DNA of 64,000 bases from Methanofollis aquaemaris. GTDB taxonomy: Archaea; Halobacteriota; Methanomicrobia; Methanomicrobiales; Methanofollaceae. The position numbers were made by a program, and so were the translations under genes. Shown piece after piece: positions 27,169 through 35,790 of the stretch. Positions within the stretch are counted from its first letter, which is position 1, and each line of letters starts with the position of its first letter. The notes beneath the pieces were generated by a model. It ran no database searches and had not been told where the DNA came from. It was given only the letters and a program-made list of their open reading frames with translations. The stretch is taken from positions 2,640,561-2,704,560 of the forward strand of contig NZ_CP036172.1 of assembly GCF_017357525.1 (NCBI RefSeq), given 5' to 3'.

Positions 27169-27193
27169 CTCAAAAAAAAGAGTGAAACCGTCA

Positions 27194-27850
27194 TCAACTG
27201 GTTCTTCTCAGTGCGATGAAGGCACACGCGACAATGGCGAGGAGTGCCCCGAAACCGGGCAGCGATGTGGCGGGCACCTCGCTCTTTGCGTAGATCGTGG
27301 TCTTGAAGATGTCGGAACCGGTCAGGTGCCATTCGGCACTCTTCTCATTGACCGTGTTGGCATTGGAATCGACGATTTTCCCCGGCATCTCCAGGTAGTA
27401 GTGGAGGACACAATCACTGAGCAGGGCACCGGTGAGTTTGTCCGAGGTGTCCATCTCTTCTTCCCCGTCCTGGAATCTCAGGTCGTTGTAGATCAGGTAC
27501 CCGTCCTCTTTTGTAATCGTCCAGTTCGATCCGTCCGGGGTGACGGGTTCGTTGCTCCGGATCTTGAGGGTCACGGAGTCATCATCCCAGACCTCTTCAT
27601 AGGATATGCTTCCGGGCCCGGATTCGGCCTCGACATATTCCCTGACGTTTGCGTACCCGTTCTCTTTTGCACTCTCCTTGAGGAGATTATAGACAAATGA
27701 GGAGGTGGTGAGTTCGACGCGGTAGTCGCTGACTGTCCCATCAGTATTTGCCGTGGCATGGACATTCATCGTGAAGCACCCTGAGACCAGAACAAGTCCC
27801 AGCAGCGATAAACAGACGAGAGCAATGGTTTTCTTCTTTTCAAACGCCAT
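27194..27850 (-). CDS. Putative lipoprotein with PGF-CTERM-like C-terminal sorting signal
   Basis: 218 residues. N-terminal lipobox LLGLVLVSGC, a beta-rich exported domain (SDYRVELTTSSFVYNLLKE, YEEVWDDDSVTLKIRSNE), and a C-terminal tripartite signal: SLPGFG, a short hydrophobic stretch (LLAIVACAFIAL), then Arg-Arg. PGF-CTERM signals are processed by archaeosortase A, which replaces the tail with a lipid. A protein with both an N-terminal lipobox and this C-terminal signal would be lipid-anchored at both ends or have one signal vestigial. Function of the domain unknown. Confidence 0.72.
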   Translation of the reverse strand: MAFEKKKTIALVCLSLLGLVLVSGCFTMNVHATANTDGTVSDYRVELTTSSFVYNLLKESAKENGYANVREYVEAESGPGSISYEEVWDDDSVTLKIRSNEPVTPDGSNWTITKEDGYLIYNDLRFQDGEEEMDTSDKLTGALLSDCVLHYYLEMPGKIVDSNANTVNEKSAEWHLTGSDIFKTTIYAKSEVPATSLPGFGALLAIVACAFIALRRTS

Positions 27851-28044
27851 ATTATTACTCTATATTTTAAAAAATGGATCAATATTTAATAGTTATGAAA
27901 TTGAATTCGGCATTGGGATCATTTTGGTGATGAAATGGTTGTTTATGTTGTGGTGTCCGAGTGAACAGATAAATCATGAATGAGAAGTCGAAGAGGGACC
28001 GGCACAATCCTCCGGTTCGTCCTCATCTCCTCTTCGGAAGAATG

Positions 28045-29625
28045 TCAGTGGCGCCGCCTCTTCCTGTACACCACAACAAGAGCAAGGACGAGCACGACGC
28101 CGGCCACGACCATCATAACAGGCTGGCCTTCCGGCTCATAGAAGGGGTTGTTCTCCGGGGGAAAACAGAACGACTCTCTCCGTGATCTTTCGATAAAAGT
28201 TGTCTCATCGCTCCCGACGACCTCGCCGTCCTCCCCGTACGCCACGATCAAGTAGGTGTGATTGCCTGGCGTGAGGAGAAGGGAGTTCTCTGAAGGCAGT
28301 TCTGCAATCCTGATCCCGTCGATGAAACCGGTGACCTCAGCCACCTCTTTGGGCCTCTTGATCGTATAGGCAAGAGAACGAATGCCGGCAAGCCATTTTT
28401 GCAGGCCAGAGGTCTCAATAACCTCCTGCGAGCGTTTGCCAGGGATGGCGATCCCTACGCTGTTGTTTGCCGCGACCGGGAGATCGAGATCTCCCCCTTC
28501 TGCGGTGAGGTGTATCCTCTGTCGGTTACCGGCGGGGTCATAGCCGACGACGTCCACCTCGTGGGTACCGTGAGGCAGGGAGACTGCACCCGATGGATAG
28601 GTACCCAGGTTCTGGTCGTTCACGATCACCTCGTAGGTGAGGTCTTCAGAAGAATCGTAGTAGATGGTCCCATTCTCCACCCGGGCCACACATTCGGGGG
28701 GCGTCAGGTCGCCGGTGCCCTCCACCCATGCGATGCCCCCGGCCACCGCCCCGGCACACTCTGCGGCGAGAGTGTAGTTGAGTCTCTCAGGGCGGTCGTC
28801 CGGCGTATCCCAGATCGTGACATGATCTCCGTTGTCGATCAACCTGATCACCGGGAGGTGATGTTCCTGAAACCTGAACTCGTCCCCCATCGCCACCCCG
28901 GCGGCGCGATCATAACTGATACTTCCACTCTCAGGAAGCCACTCATAGAGCCAGCGGTGCTGGGGGAGAGCGACGGCCCTGAGAGAATCGCCATATGCCA
29001 CGCAGTCGAGGTTGATGGCGGCGATGATCTCGTCGTGGCAATCTTCGTGCGCGTCCAGCCACTTTTTGCTCCCGAACAACCCCACATCCTCACCAGAGAA
29101 GGCGATGAAACAGAGAGTCCGGTCCAGGTCCTCGTCCTGGAGGAGACGGGCGACCTCCAGCATTGAAGCGACGCCGGCGGCGTTGTCGTCGGCACCTGGG
29201 TACTCCTCGCCAGGGTGTTCGGGGGCGGCGGTATCGTAGTGAGCGCAGACGATCACGGTCCGGTTGCTCTTCCCTTCCTTCACCCCGATCACATTGGAGC
29301 CGATGAGCACCGGTTGTTCTTCAGAATCTTTTCCTACTTTAAGAGAGGTCTCGACCGGCACCTCGAAGGACTCGACCGTCACCGCAAGCCCGCGTTCGCA
29401 CATTTTTTCACTGATATACTCGGTCGCTTCTTCCTCGCTCCCCGTGAACCGTGAAAGGTTGCAAAGGTCGCGGGTGACAGTCTCGATCTCGTCGGTGTCC
29501 GCGGTGAAGGCAGAGGACGCAGGGACGAGAAGAATGAATAGAGCAAAGACAAAATAGAGCCCCTTTGTGGGGATTAATGTTTTTTCACGAGATAAACCAA
29601 AAAAGAGGGGAAATTTTTGTTTCAT
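28045..29625 (-). CDS. Exported M28-family aminopeptidase, membrane-anchored
   Basis: 526 residues. An N-terminal hydrophobic segment (residues ~20-40) exports the protein; a C-terminal helix followed by YRKRRRH anchors it. The M28 catalytic region shows AHYDTAAPE (His, Asp), PGADDNAAGV (bridging Asp), FSGEDVGLFGS (general base Glu; the next metal ligand position reads Asp), NLDCVAYG (Asp) and DNGDHVTIW (last His). These form a two-zinc site. Residues ~320-480 make beta-sandwich-like domains (TYEVIVNDQNLGTYPSG...HEVDVVGYDPAGN). It probably trims peptides outside the cell. Confidence 0.85.
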   Translation of the reverse strand: MKQKFPLFFGLSREKTLIPTKGLYFVFALFILLVPASSAFTADTDEIETVTRDLCNLSRFTGSEEEATEYISEKMCERGLAVTVESFEVPVETSLKVGKDSEEQPVLIGSNVIGVKEGKSNRTVIVCAHYDTAAPEHPGEEYPGADDNAAGVASMLEVARLLQDEDLDRTLCFIAFSGEDVGLFGSKKWLDAHEDCHDEIIAAINLDCVAYGDSLRAVALPQHRWLYEWLPESGSISYDRAAGVAMGDEFRFQEHHLPVIRLIDNGDHVTIWDTPDDRPERLNYTLAAECAGAVAGGIAWVEGTGDLTPPECVARVENGTIYYDSSEDLTYEVIVNDQNLGTYPSGAVSLPHGTHEVDVVGYDPAGNRQRIHLTAEGGDLDLPVAANNSVGIAIPGKRSQEVIETSGLQKWLAGIRSLAYTIKRPKEVAEVTGFIDGIRIAELPSENSLLLTPGNHTYLIVAYGEDGEVVGSDETTFIERSRRESFCFPPENNPFYEPEGQPVMMVVAGVVLVLALVVVYRKRRRH

Positions 29626-29639
29626 CTAGGCATCTCCGA

Positions 29640-30128
29640 TCACTCGTGAAATATAATGTCAATTACATCACTTGCTGATTCAGATCCCCCACTACAAGAA
29701 ATCTCAAAGTTAAACACGTCATTAGCGCTATTTGGCCTGAACGTATACTCAAGCGTTCCTCTCCAACTCTCGTCACCGCCTGGCGTGTCTAAAATTTCTT
29801 TCGAGTCGAGTACTCTTCCGCCTGAATCTTTCAAGAAGAATCTGGCAGTCTGCAACCACTCATCACCAGTCTCAATATACTCACAGTTGACTTTGATTTT
29901 GTATGTAAGACCACGGACATATCTGGCATTGAATGATTTTGCATCTGCGACACAGGTCATACCACCAGTTTCGTCAACGATTAATTCTCCAGCATCGAGT
30001 ATTTCCACAGACTTAACTCCAATAGAGTCAGTCTGTTCGCTCTCGGCACTCACTGCAGGAACCAGGAACATCCCGACAAGGAGAAGTCCTGCGAAAACAG
30101 CGAGCGCGCTTTTGCTTTTTCTCTCCAT
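29640..30128 (-). CDS. Secreted protein of unknown function with structured leader
   Basis: 162 residues from ATG 30128 (MERKSKSALAVFAGLLLVGM), a Sec-type signal ending VSA-ES. The mature part is a single beta-sandwich-like domain (YKIKVNCEYIETGDEWLQTARFFLKD, GTLEYTFRPNSANDVFNFEISCSG) with three Cys. No family recognised. Its leader (30129-30280) can fold into hairpins, one of which covers the GGGAGGAG ribosome-binding site, so translation may be controlled. An upstream frame extension (from 30167) lies inside that leader and is rejected. Confidence 0.68.
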   Translation of the reverse strand: MERKSKSALAVFAGLLLVGMFLVPAVSAESEQTDSIGVKSVEILDAGELIVDETGGMTCVADAKSFNARYVRGLTYKIKVNCEYIETGDEWLQTARFFLKDSGGRVLDSKEILDTPGGDESWRGTLEYTFRPNSANDVFNFEISCSGGSESASDVIDIIFHE

Positions 30129-30300
30129 TTTTCTCACTTTTCTCCTCCCGAAGGCGCGGCACCGCAATGGCTATCAAGGATGATGACCTACAGCACCATA
30201 GCCTTCGGGCGATTTGTTGGGGCCGGGAAGTACTCGTGTTAAGTTCTCCGGCCCCGGCGGGACACCGGTTAAGGTGTCCACAACCCCAAATATATCTACG
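30129..30300 (-). promoter_or_regulatory. Promoter and structured 5' leader with possible ribosome-binding-site sequestration
   Basis: On the minus strand: a TATA-like AGATATATTTG at about 30287-30297, a perfect palindrome-type hairpin GGACACCGGTTAAGGTGTCC (30260-30279), a second hairpin GGGGCCGG/CCGGCCCC (30219-30226 with 30248-30255), and a 9-nt pair in which 30201-30209 can bind 30147-30155. The latter overlaps the Shine-Dalgarno GGGAGGAG. A competing 6-nt pairing (30169-30174 with 30198-30203) would free it. This is riboswitch- or thermometer-like geometry. No known class recognised. Confidence 0.45.
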
Positions 30301-30534
30301 GAGATATATACCGATTGTGTGTCGATTCTATGCATCGTCGAAAAGATGAGAGCCTCTTTCTGGATGCAATGAACCTCCATAATTTTGTGACCGAACAACA
30401 CCCATGTCGCGGGGGTGCCGTGAATCACTCATGATCGTGTATGATTCCAGTCGTGGTCATATCATATTCGGTGAACATCTTCCAGATTGAACGATATTTT
30501 CCAGGCAGGAGGGAGAGTCGAAGACCTGCGGGTC

Positions 30535-30670
30535 TTCTCAAGTTCGCTCATTTCGCACCTCGCGTCAGAATAGAACCAGGGACGGCACCACCATCTTCAG
30601 GATCTTTTCCTCTGCCTCTCCATCGCCATCCCCGGCGTCCCGGGGCTGCGAGCGATAACGAACTTGAGAA
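30535..30670. repeat. Small inverted-repeat element, family C (136 bp)
   Basis: The ends are TTCTCAAGTTCG at 30535-30546 and CGAACTTGAGAA at 30659-30670, a perfect 12-bp inverted repeat extended imperfectly by CTCATTTCGC-like bases. No coding content. A related element lies at 43772-43958. The surrounding gap (30301-30871) otherwise shows only a decayed right end of the large repeat near 30795-30838 (CATGCAGTATATCTGAGGCATGC). Confidence 0.6.
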
Positions 30671-30871
30671 ACACGGAGTGTTTCGAAGGTGCCCCGGGCG
30701 CGTTTGATGAGGAAAGGCCGGCGGCTCATGATCGCGGGGGAACGGGGAGGGCTCCTTCTGAGCCCTCTATGCAGAAGATCCGCTCAGAACAGTTATCATG
30801 CAGTATATCTGAGGCATGCCTTTCGCTCACAGACTGAAAACAGAAAATCAAGAAAACCGAACCAAGAATAA

Positions 30872-31214
30872 TGGAGTCGGAGGAGTAAGCCCCCTTCTGT
30901 TCATTGCGGCATTCGACTTAGCGCCATACCCGGACAGGCCCAGGCGCCCATATGTCCTGTTCTGGCTTGCACCCGCAGGGATTCACCGTTTCAGCGTTTC
31001 CTGCCGTTACGTTCAACGGGTTAACTCACGCACCGGAGTGCGCTTCTCGCCCGAAGGCTCGGCCGCATCATCACTGGCGGCAGGGCGTGTCGTTTCTGTG
31101 TCATTGCCATGACTCTCGCCACCCGCACTTGCATGCGGCTGCGTGCCTGGTTGGTGGGGGGACTTTCCTCAGCAGCTCTCAAGCCACCGTCGGCCGCACT
31201 CTCCCTCTCCTCTT
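30872..31214 (-). ncRNA. rnpB: RNase P RNA (archaeal)
   Basis: Read on the minus strand, the 5' part holds GAGAGCTGCTGAGGAAAGTC followed by CCCCC (CR-I/P4 side). The middle has GGCGAGAGTCATGGCAATGACACAGAAACGAC. The 3' part has AACAGAAGGGGGCTTAC, the CR-V/P4 partner, then CTCCTCCGACTCC. AAGAGGAG at the 5' end can pair with CTCCTC at the 3' end as P1. These conserved blocks in the right order identify the ribozyme that removes 5' leaders from pre-tRNA. Ends are placed by P1 pairing and are approximate. Several open frames across it are spurious. Confidence 0.93.
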
Positions 31215-31244
31215 AATATATGGAACGCCCTGAATATATTGCTA
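31215..31244. promoter_or_regulatory. Divergent promoter rnpB / AMMECR1-tgtA-arcS operon
   Basis: A 30-bp gap with two TATA-like blocks, TTAATATATGG (31213-31223) and GAATATATTGC (31232-31242). It separates the RNase P RNA gene from the operon start, so tRNA processing and archaeosine genes may be coordinated. Assignment rests on sequence and position. Confidence 0.5.
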
Positions 31245-31811
31245 ATGTTTGCGCTGACCAGTGAAGAGGGCAGAACTGCGGTCCGGATCGCACGCGCCGC
31301 CCTCGAAAAAAATCTCAGGGGCGAAGCGTTTACCATGCCCGACCTTCCCCCGGCATTCTCAGAGAAGCGAGGGGTCTTTGTCACCCTCACCGCGGGAGGA
31401 AGCCTGCGCGGGTGCATCGGCCTCCCATACCCGGTGATGCCCCTCGCCGAAGGGATCGTGCATGCCGCCCTCTCGGCCGCCCTCGAAGACCCGCGTTTTC
31501 CCGCGGTCCGCACCGGGGAACTGGCCGGGATCAGGGTGGAGGTGACCGTGCTCTCGGTCCCTGAACCGCTCACCGGCCCGGCGGCCGAGCGGGCCGGGCA
31601 CGTCGAGGTCGGCAGGCACGGACTGGTCGTCAGCGGACGGGGCCACAGCGGGCTCCTCCTTCCGCAGGTCGCAACCGAATATGAGTGGAACACAGAAGAG
31701 TTCCTGGACCACACCTGTCTCAAGGCCGGGCTCCCGCAGGGGTGCTGGCGACGGGACGAGTTCGAGGTCGCCGTCTTCGAAGGCCAGATCTTCACCGAGG
31801 AGGTAGAGTAA
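31245..31811 (+). CDS. AMMECR1 family protein
   Basis: 188 residues from ATG 31245 (MFALTSEEGRTAVRIARAALE). It contains the strictly conserved core SLRGCIGLPYPVMPLAEGI (LRGCIG motif) and the C-terminal LLLPQVATEYEWNTEEFLDHTCLKAGLP. AMMECR1 proteins occur in all domains; a bacterial/archaeal relative next to MEMO and radical SAM genes is common, but the chemistry is unknown. Here it is the first gene of an operon with tgtA and arcS (next start directly abuts its TAA), suggesting a link with RNA modification. Longer upstream frames run into rnpB. Confidence 0.93.
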   Translation: MFALTSEEGRTAVRIARAALEKNLRGEAFTMPDLPPAFSEKRGVFVTLTAGGSLRGCIGLPYPVMPLAEGIVHAALSAALEDPRFPAVRTGELAGIRVEVTVLSVPEPLTGPAAERAGHVEVGRHGLVVSGRGHSGLLLPQVATEYEWNTEEFLDHTCLKAGLPQGCWRRDEFEVAVFEGQIFTEEVE

Positions 31812-33257
31812 ATGGGAATCAGTTTTGAGATCCTGCAAAAAGATATCGCCGCCAGGAACGGGCGGCTCAAGGTCGGCGATAAGACCATACGGACACCTGC
31901 CCTCCTCCCGGTCGTCAACCCGCACCTCCCGCTCGTCACCCCGCGGGAGATGCAGGAGATGGGCGTCGAGGCGATCATCACCAACGCCTACATCTTCTCC
32001 AAGAGCAGCGAGTACCGGGACCGGGCCCTCACCGAAGGCCTCCATAAAGTCCTCGACTTCGACGGCGTGATCATGACCGACTCGGGCTCCTTCCAGTTGA
32101 TGGTCTACGGCGAGGTGGAGATCACCAACATCGAGACGATCACCTTCCAGCAGGAGATCGGGTCCGACATCATCGTACCCCTCGACATCCCGATCACCCC
32201 GGACACCCCGCGTGAACAGGTCGAGGAAGAACTTGCCGTCACCATCGACCGGATCAGGGAAGCCCGCGAGTTCCTCGGCCCCGACGCCCAACTCGCCGGG
32301 CCGGTCCAGGGGGCACTCTTCCCTGACCTGCGTGAGTACGCGGCCAGGAGCGTGCAGGAGATCGGCTTCGACTTCTGCCCCATAGGGGCAGTCGTCCCGC
32401 TGATGGAGAACTACCGGTACAAGGATCTGGTCGACGTCGTCCTGGCCGCCAAACGCGGCCTCTCGCCCTCGACCTGCGTCCACCTCTTCGGGGCCGGCCA
32501 CCCGTCCATGCTCGCCCTGGGTGCGGCGATGGGCTGCGACATCTTCGACTCGGCCGCCTACGCCCTCTTTGCCAAGGACGGCCGGTACCTCACCACCTAT
32601 GGGAGCCTGAAGATCGACGAACTCTCAGAACTCGCCTGCCCCTGCGAGGTCTGTCGGAACCACACCGCCGAGGAACTGAAGAAGAGCCCGGAGAGAGAAC
32701 GGCTCCTCGCGCTCCATAACCTCTATGTCACCCTCGCCGAGATCGCCAGGATCAGGCAGGCGATCACCGACGGCACCCTCTGGGAACTCCTCGACCTGCG
32801 GTGCCGGAGCCACCCGCGTCTCCTGGAAGGCTACCGCGAGCTCCTCCGCCATGCCGAGGAACTCGAACGGCAGGACCGGGTCTCCAAGCGGCGGTTCTTC
32901 TACCAGGGCACAGAGAGTTGCCGGCGGACCGAGGTGGTCAGGTACCACGACATGATCGAGCGCTTCACGCTCGGGGAGCGGGTGCTCGTCACCATGACCG
33001 GCGAGAGCATGGAGGATTACGACGACGTCCTCTCCTTCAAGCCTCCCTTCGGGCCGTTCCCGACCGGTCTTGCCGAGACCTTCCCGATCGGCCAGTCCGA
33101 GATCCCGGCCTGGGACGAGGCGATGATGCGGGCCGGGTGCCAGGGAATTGCGCGGCTTGCCGAGACCCATCCTGAGAGCAGGGTGGTTGTCCTCGCACCG
33201 TCCGGATGGGCGGCCTTCGTGCGGCAGGCCCTCCCAGACCTGGAGGTGCTGGAATGA
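31812..33257 (+). CDS. tgtA: Archaeosine tRNA-guanine transglycosylase
   Basis: 481 residues. Catalytic core: [15 protein letters not shown] (nucleophile/base-recognition Asp), [23 protein letters not shown], and the zinc site [10 protein letters not shown] with a later His. It swaps guanine-15 of tRNAs for preQ0, the precursor of archaeosine. The ~100 residues after the barrel resemble the C-terminal linker domains of archaeal TGT, but no PUA is visible; the PUA is in the adjacent arcS product. ATG directly follows the AMMECR1 stop codon. Confidence 0.95.
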   Translation: MGISFEILQKDIAARNGRLKVGDKTIRTPALLPVVNPHLPLVTPREMQEMGVEAIITNAYIFSKSSEYRDRALTEGLHKVLDFDGVIMTDSGSFQLMVYGEVEITNIETITFQQEIGSDIIVPLDIPITPDTPREQVEEELAVTIDRIREAREFLGPDAQLAGPVQGALFPDLREYAARSVQEIGFDFCPIGAVVPLMENYRYKDLVDVVLAAKRGLSPSTCVHLFGAGHPSMLALGAAMGCDIFDSAAYALFAKDGRYLTTYGSLKIDELSELACPCEVCRNHTAEELKKSPERERLLALHNLYVTLAEIARIRQAITDGTLWELLDLRCRSHPRLLEGYRELLRHAEELERQDRVSKRRFFYQGTESCRRTEVVRYHDMIERFTLGERVLVTMTGESMEDYDDVLSFKPPFGPFPTGLAETFPIGQSEIPAWDEAMMRAGCQGIARLAETHPESRVVVLAPSGWAAFVRQALPDLEVLE

Positions 33258-34900
33258 AGGCGTTCTTCGAGGTGAAGAACAGGGACGGGATGGCGCGGGC
33301 CGGGACGTTCACCGTCGGCGAGAAAGTCCACCAGACACCGACGGCCCTCGACCTCGAGGAGGTCTATCCCTCCCTTGCGGCGATGACCCACACCAACGTC
33401 CCCCTCACCGCGGACCAGGCGTTCGTGGACGAATACCTTGTCCAGCCAGAGGAGGAAGAGGTGCGGATCGTCCAGCCCCTCAGGGGGGAGGCCGCGGCGG
33501 GGGGCTGCGCCCTCGTCGCCAACTGGCAGACGCTCCTCGAACGTCCCAGGGACTATGTCGCCACCCTTGCGGCCCTCAGGGGGGCTGTGCCCCCCGACGC
33601 CGCCTGGTACGCTCCGGCGGCGGCCCTGCCCTCGAACGTCCCCTTCCTGGTCTACACCGGTTTTGACCTCTTTGACTTTGTCGGGGTCGACCTCATGACC
33701 GCGCGCGGGCTCTTCTGCACCCCGGAGGGTGAGATCCCGGTGGCCGAGGTGGAAGAGGGGACGTGCCGGTGTGCCGGGTGCGAGGCAGGAGACCTCGGGC
33801 TCCACAACCGTCTCGCCCTCCTCTCGGCCTGTGCGACCGCCAGGCAGTTCATCGGGAAGGAACAACTCCGCGAACTGGTGGAGATGCGGTGCAGACTGGA
33901 CGCGAACCAGGTGACCGCCCTGCGGCTCATCGACCAGGAATACACGATGGCCGAGGCCGCCGCACCCGCGGCGCGCCCCTGCCGGCTGCTGGCCAATGCC
34001 GGCGAGTCGATGGAGCGGGCCGAGGTGAAACGGTTTGCGGCGCGGGTCGTGGAGCGCTATGTCCCGCCGAGAGACGACGTCGCCGTCCTCCTCCCGTGCT
34101 CCGCTAGGAAGCCGTACTCCACCTCGCAGAGCCACCAGAAGTTCGTGCGCACCATCGACGGCCGGGCCCATGAGGTGATCATCACCTCGCCGCTCGGCGT
34201 CGTGCCGCGAGAACTCGAAGGGGTCTACCCGGCCGGTCACTACGACGTCCCGGTCACCGGGTACTGGGACCGCGAGGAGTGCGGACTCCTCGCCGGGTTC
34301 CTCACCGACTATCTCAAGGCCCACCCGTACCAGCGGGTCATCGCCCACCTGGAGGGTGGGGCACTGGAGGTCGCGAGGACCGCCGCGGCGGCCTGCGGGA
34401 TCGAACTCGAGGAGACCGTCGTCGCTGGCCGCCCGACCGCGCCTGCCTCGCTGGCGGCCCTCGACGAGGCGCTCGCCGGAGGATGGAAGAAGCGGAGCAC
34501 CCCGGTCGCCGGGATGCTTGCCTGGCAGTTCGGCGAGCAGGTCGAGACGAAGGGGATGCAGGTGAAGGGCAAACCCTGGCGGCGTGCAGTCTTCAAGGGC
34601 AAGACCATCCTCTTCAACATCGACCCCGAGACCGGACTGTACAAACCGACTTTGAACGGCTGGGAGCATCTCCATGGCTACCGCGTCGAGATCGACGACT
34701 TCGTCCCGCGCGGCGACGTCCTCGCTCCGGGCGTGACCGGCGCCGACCCCAGGATCCGGGCAGGCGACGAGGTGCTGGTCGTCGGCCCCTCGGCGATGGC
34801 GACTGGTCGGGCGGCGATGGGCGCGGCCGAGATGGTCGGGGCACGCCGCGGCGTGGCGGTCAAGGTGCGTAAAGTAAAGTCCTTGAAAAGCGAATCGTAA
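33254..34900 (+). CDS. arcS: Archaeosine synthase alpha-type (ArcS, TGT paralogue)
   Basis: 548 residues from ATG 33254, overlapping the tgtA stop by 4 bp. N-terminal TGT-like domain lacking a full catalytic set, a Cys cluster CRCAGCEAG, the ArcS-specific motif [17 protein letters not shown] at about residue 285, and a C-terminal PUA domain ([19 protein letters not shown]). ArcS converts preQ0-15 in tRNA toward archaeosine; the Lys of the PCSxxKPY motif is reported to form the adduct in the lysine-transfer mechanism. Completes the tgtA-arcS modification pathway in one operon. Confidence 0.94.
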   Translation: MKAFFEVKNRDGMARAGTFTVGEKVHQTPTALDLEEVYPSLAAMTHTNVPLTADQAFVDEYLVQPEEEEVRIVQPLRGEAAAGGCALVANWQTLLERPRDYVATLAALRGAVPPDAAWYAPAAALPSNVPFLVYTGFDLFDFVGVDLMTARGLFCTPEGEIPVAEVEEGTCRCAGCEAGDLGLHNRLALLSACATARQFIGKEQLRELVEMRCRLDANQVTALRLIDQEYTMAEAAAPAARPCRLLANAGESMERAEVKRFAARVVERYVPPRDDVAVLLPCSARKPYSTSQSHQKFVRTIDGRAHEVIITSPLGVVPRELEGVYPAGHYDVPVTGYWDREECGLLAGFLTDYLKAHPYQRVIAHLEGGALEVARTAAAACGIELEETVVAGRPTAPASLAALDEALAGGWKKRSTPVAGMLAWQFGEQVETKGMQVKGKPWRRAVFKGKTILFNIDPETGLYKPTLNGWEHLHGYRVEIDDFVPRGDVLAPGVTGADPRIRAGDEVLVVGPSAMATGRAAMGAAEMVGARRGVAVKVRKVKSLKSES

Positions 34901-34935
34901 AGGAACAGTGCACTGTGCAACTGGAGTGGTAGAGT

Positions 34936-35790
34936 TTGTATCAGGTTGAGGAGGCTACGCAGCTCTCAGAGAATGTGTACCAGATCTGGGTCAACGCGCC
35001 GCAGGTGGCGCGCCACGCCCGGGCCGGGCAGTTTCTGATTATCAGGGTCGACGAGACCGGCGAGCGGATCCCGCTTACCATCTCGGCGACGAAGGGCGAT
35101 TCGGTCAGAGTCATCTATATGGCAGTCGGCAAGACCACCGAACTGCTTGCGACCAAAAAGAAAGGCGACGTCCTTGCCGACATCGTCGGCCCGCTCGGCA
35201 CGCCGAGCGAGATCAAGAACTACGGCACCGTTGTCGTCATCGGCGGGGGCGTCGGGATCGCGAGCACCCCGATCATCGCCCGCGAGGCCAAAGAGGCCGG
35301 CAACCATGTCATCGGAATCATCGGGGCGAGGAACAAAGATCTTCTCATCCTTGAAGACGAGATGGAAGAGGTCTGCGACGAACTCTTCATCACGACCGAC
35401 GACGGGAGCAAGGGCGTCCACGGGTTTGCGAGCACGGTCCTGGAAGACCTTCTCAAGGAGCGGACGATCGGTTGTGTCTGGATCGTCGGCCCGGCCATCA
35501 TGATGAAGGTGACCTCGCGGGTGACCATACCGTACAAGGTCAAGACCTTCGTCTCTCTCAACCCGATCATGGTCGACGGGACCGGGATGTGCGGCTCGTG
35601 CCGGGTCACGGTCGGCGGCGAGACGAAGTTCGCCTGCGTCGACGGCCCTGAGTTCGACGCCCACCAGGTCGACTTCGACAGCCTGATGCAGAGGCAGCGG
35701 ATGTACGTCGACGAGGAGAAGGAAGCGCGTGAGCACTTCCACCACCATGACCATCATGGCGGCTGCGGGTGCTGTGGGGGGAAGCACTGA
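34936..35790 (+). CDS. Flavin/[2Fe-2S] subunit of a ferredoxin:NADP-type oxidoreductase (NfnA/SudB-like)
   Basis: 284 residues from TTG 34936, preceded by GGAGTGG. FAD domain RHARAGQFLIIRVDETGERIPLTI, NAD(P) domain VVVIGGGVGIASTPIIAREAKEAGN, and a C-terminal [2Fe-2S] site GTGMCGSCRVTVGGETKFACVDGPEF. It pairs with the next gene to make a two-subunit flavoprotein, as in NfnAB or sulfide dehydrogenase. The last 20 residues are a His/Cys tail (EHFHHHDHHGGCGCCGGKH) not typical of the family, a probable metal-binding appendage. The next start overlaps its stop codon. Confidence 0.9.
   Translation: MYQVEEATQLSENVYQIWVNAPQVARHARAGQFLIIRVDETGERIPLTISATKGDSVRVIYMAVGKTTELLATKKKGDVLADIVGPLGTPSEIKNYGTVVVIGGGVGIASTPIIAREAKEAGNHVIGIIGARNKDLLILEDEMEEVCDELFITTDDGSKGVHGFASTVLEDLLKERTIGCVWIVGPAIMMKVTSRVTIPYKVKTFVSLNPIMVDGTGMCGSCRVTVGGETKFACVDGPEFDAHQVDFDSLMQRQRMYVDEEKEAREHFHHHDHHGGCGCCGGKH

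Noticed and set aside
30816-31233. Open reading frames on the plus strand across the RNase P RNA gene
   Set aside because: They run through the conserved ribozyme blocks, have no protein similarity, and the RNA reads clearly on the other strand.
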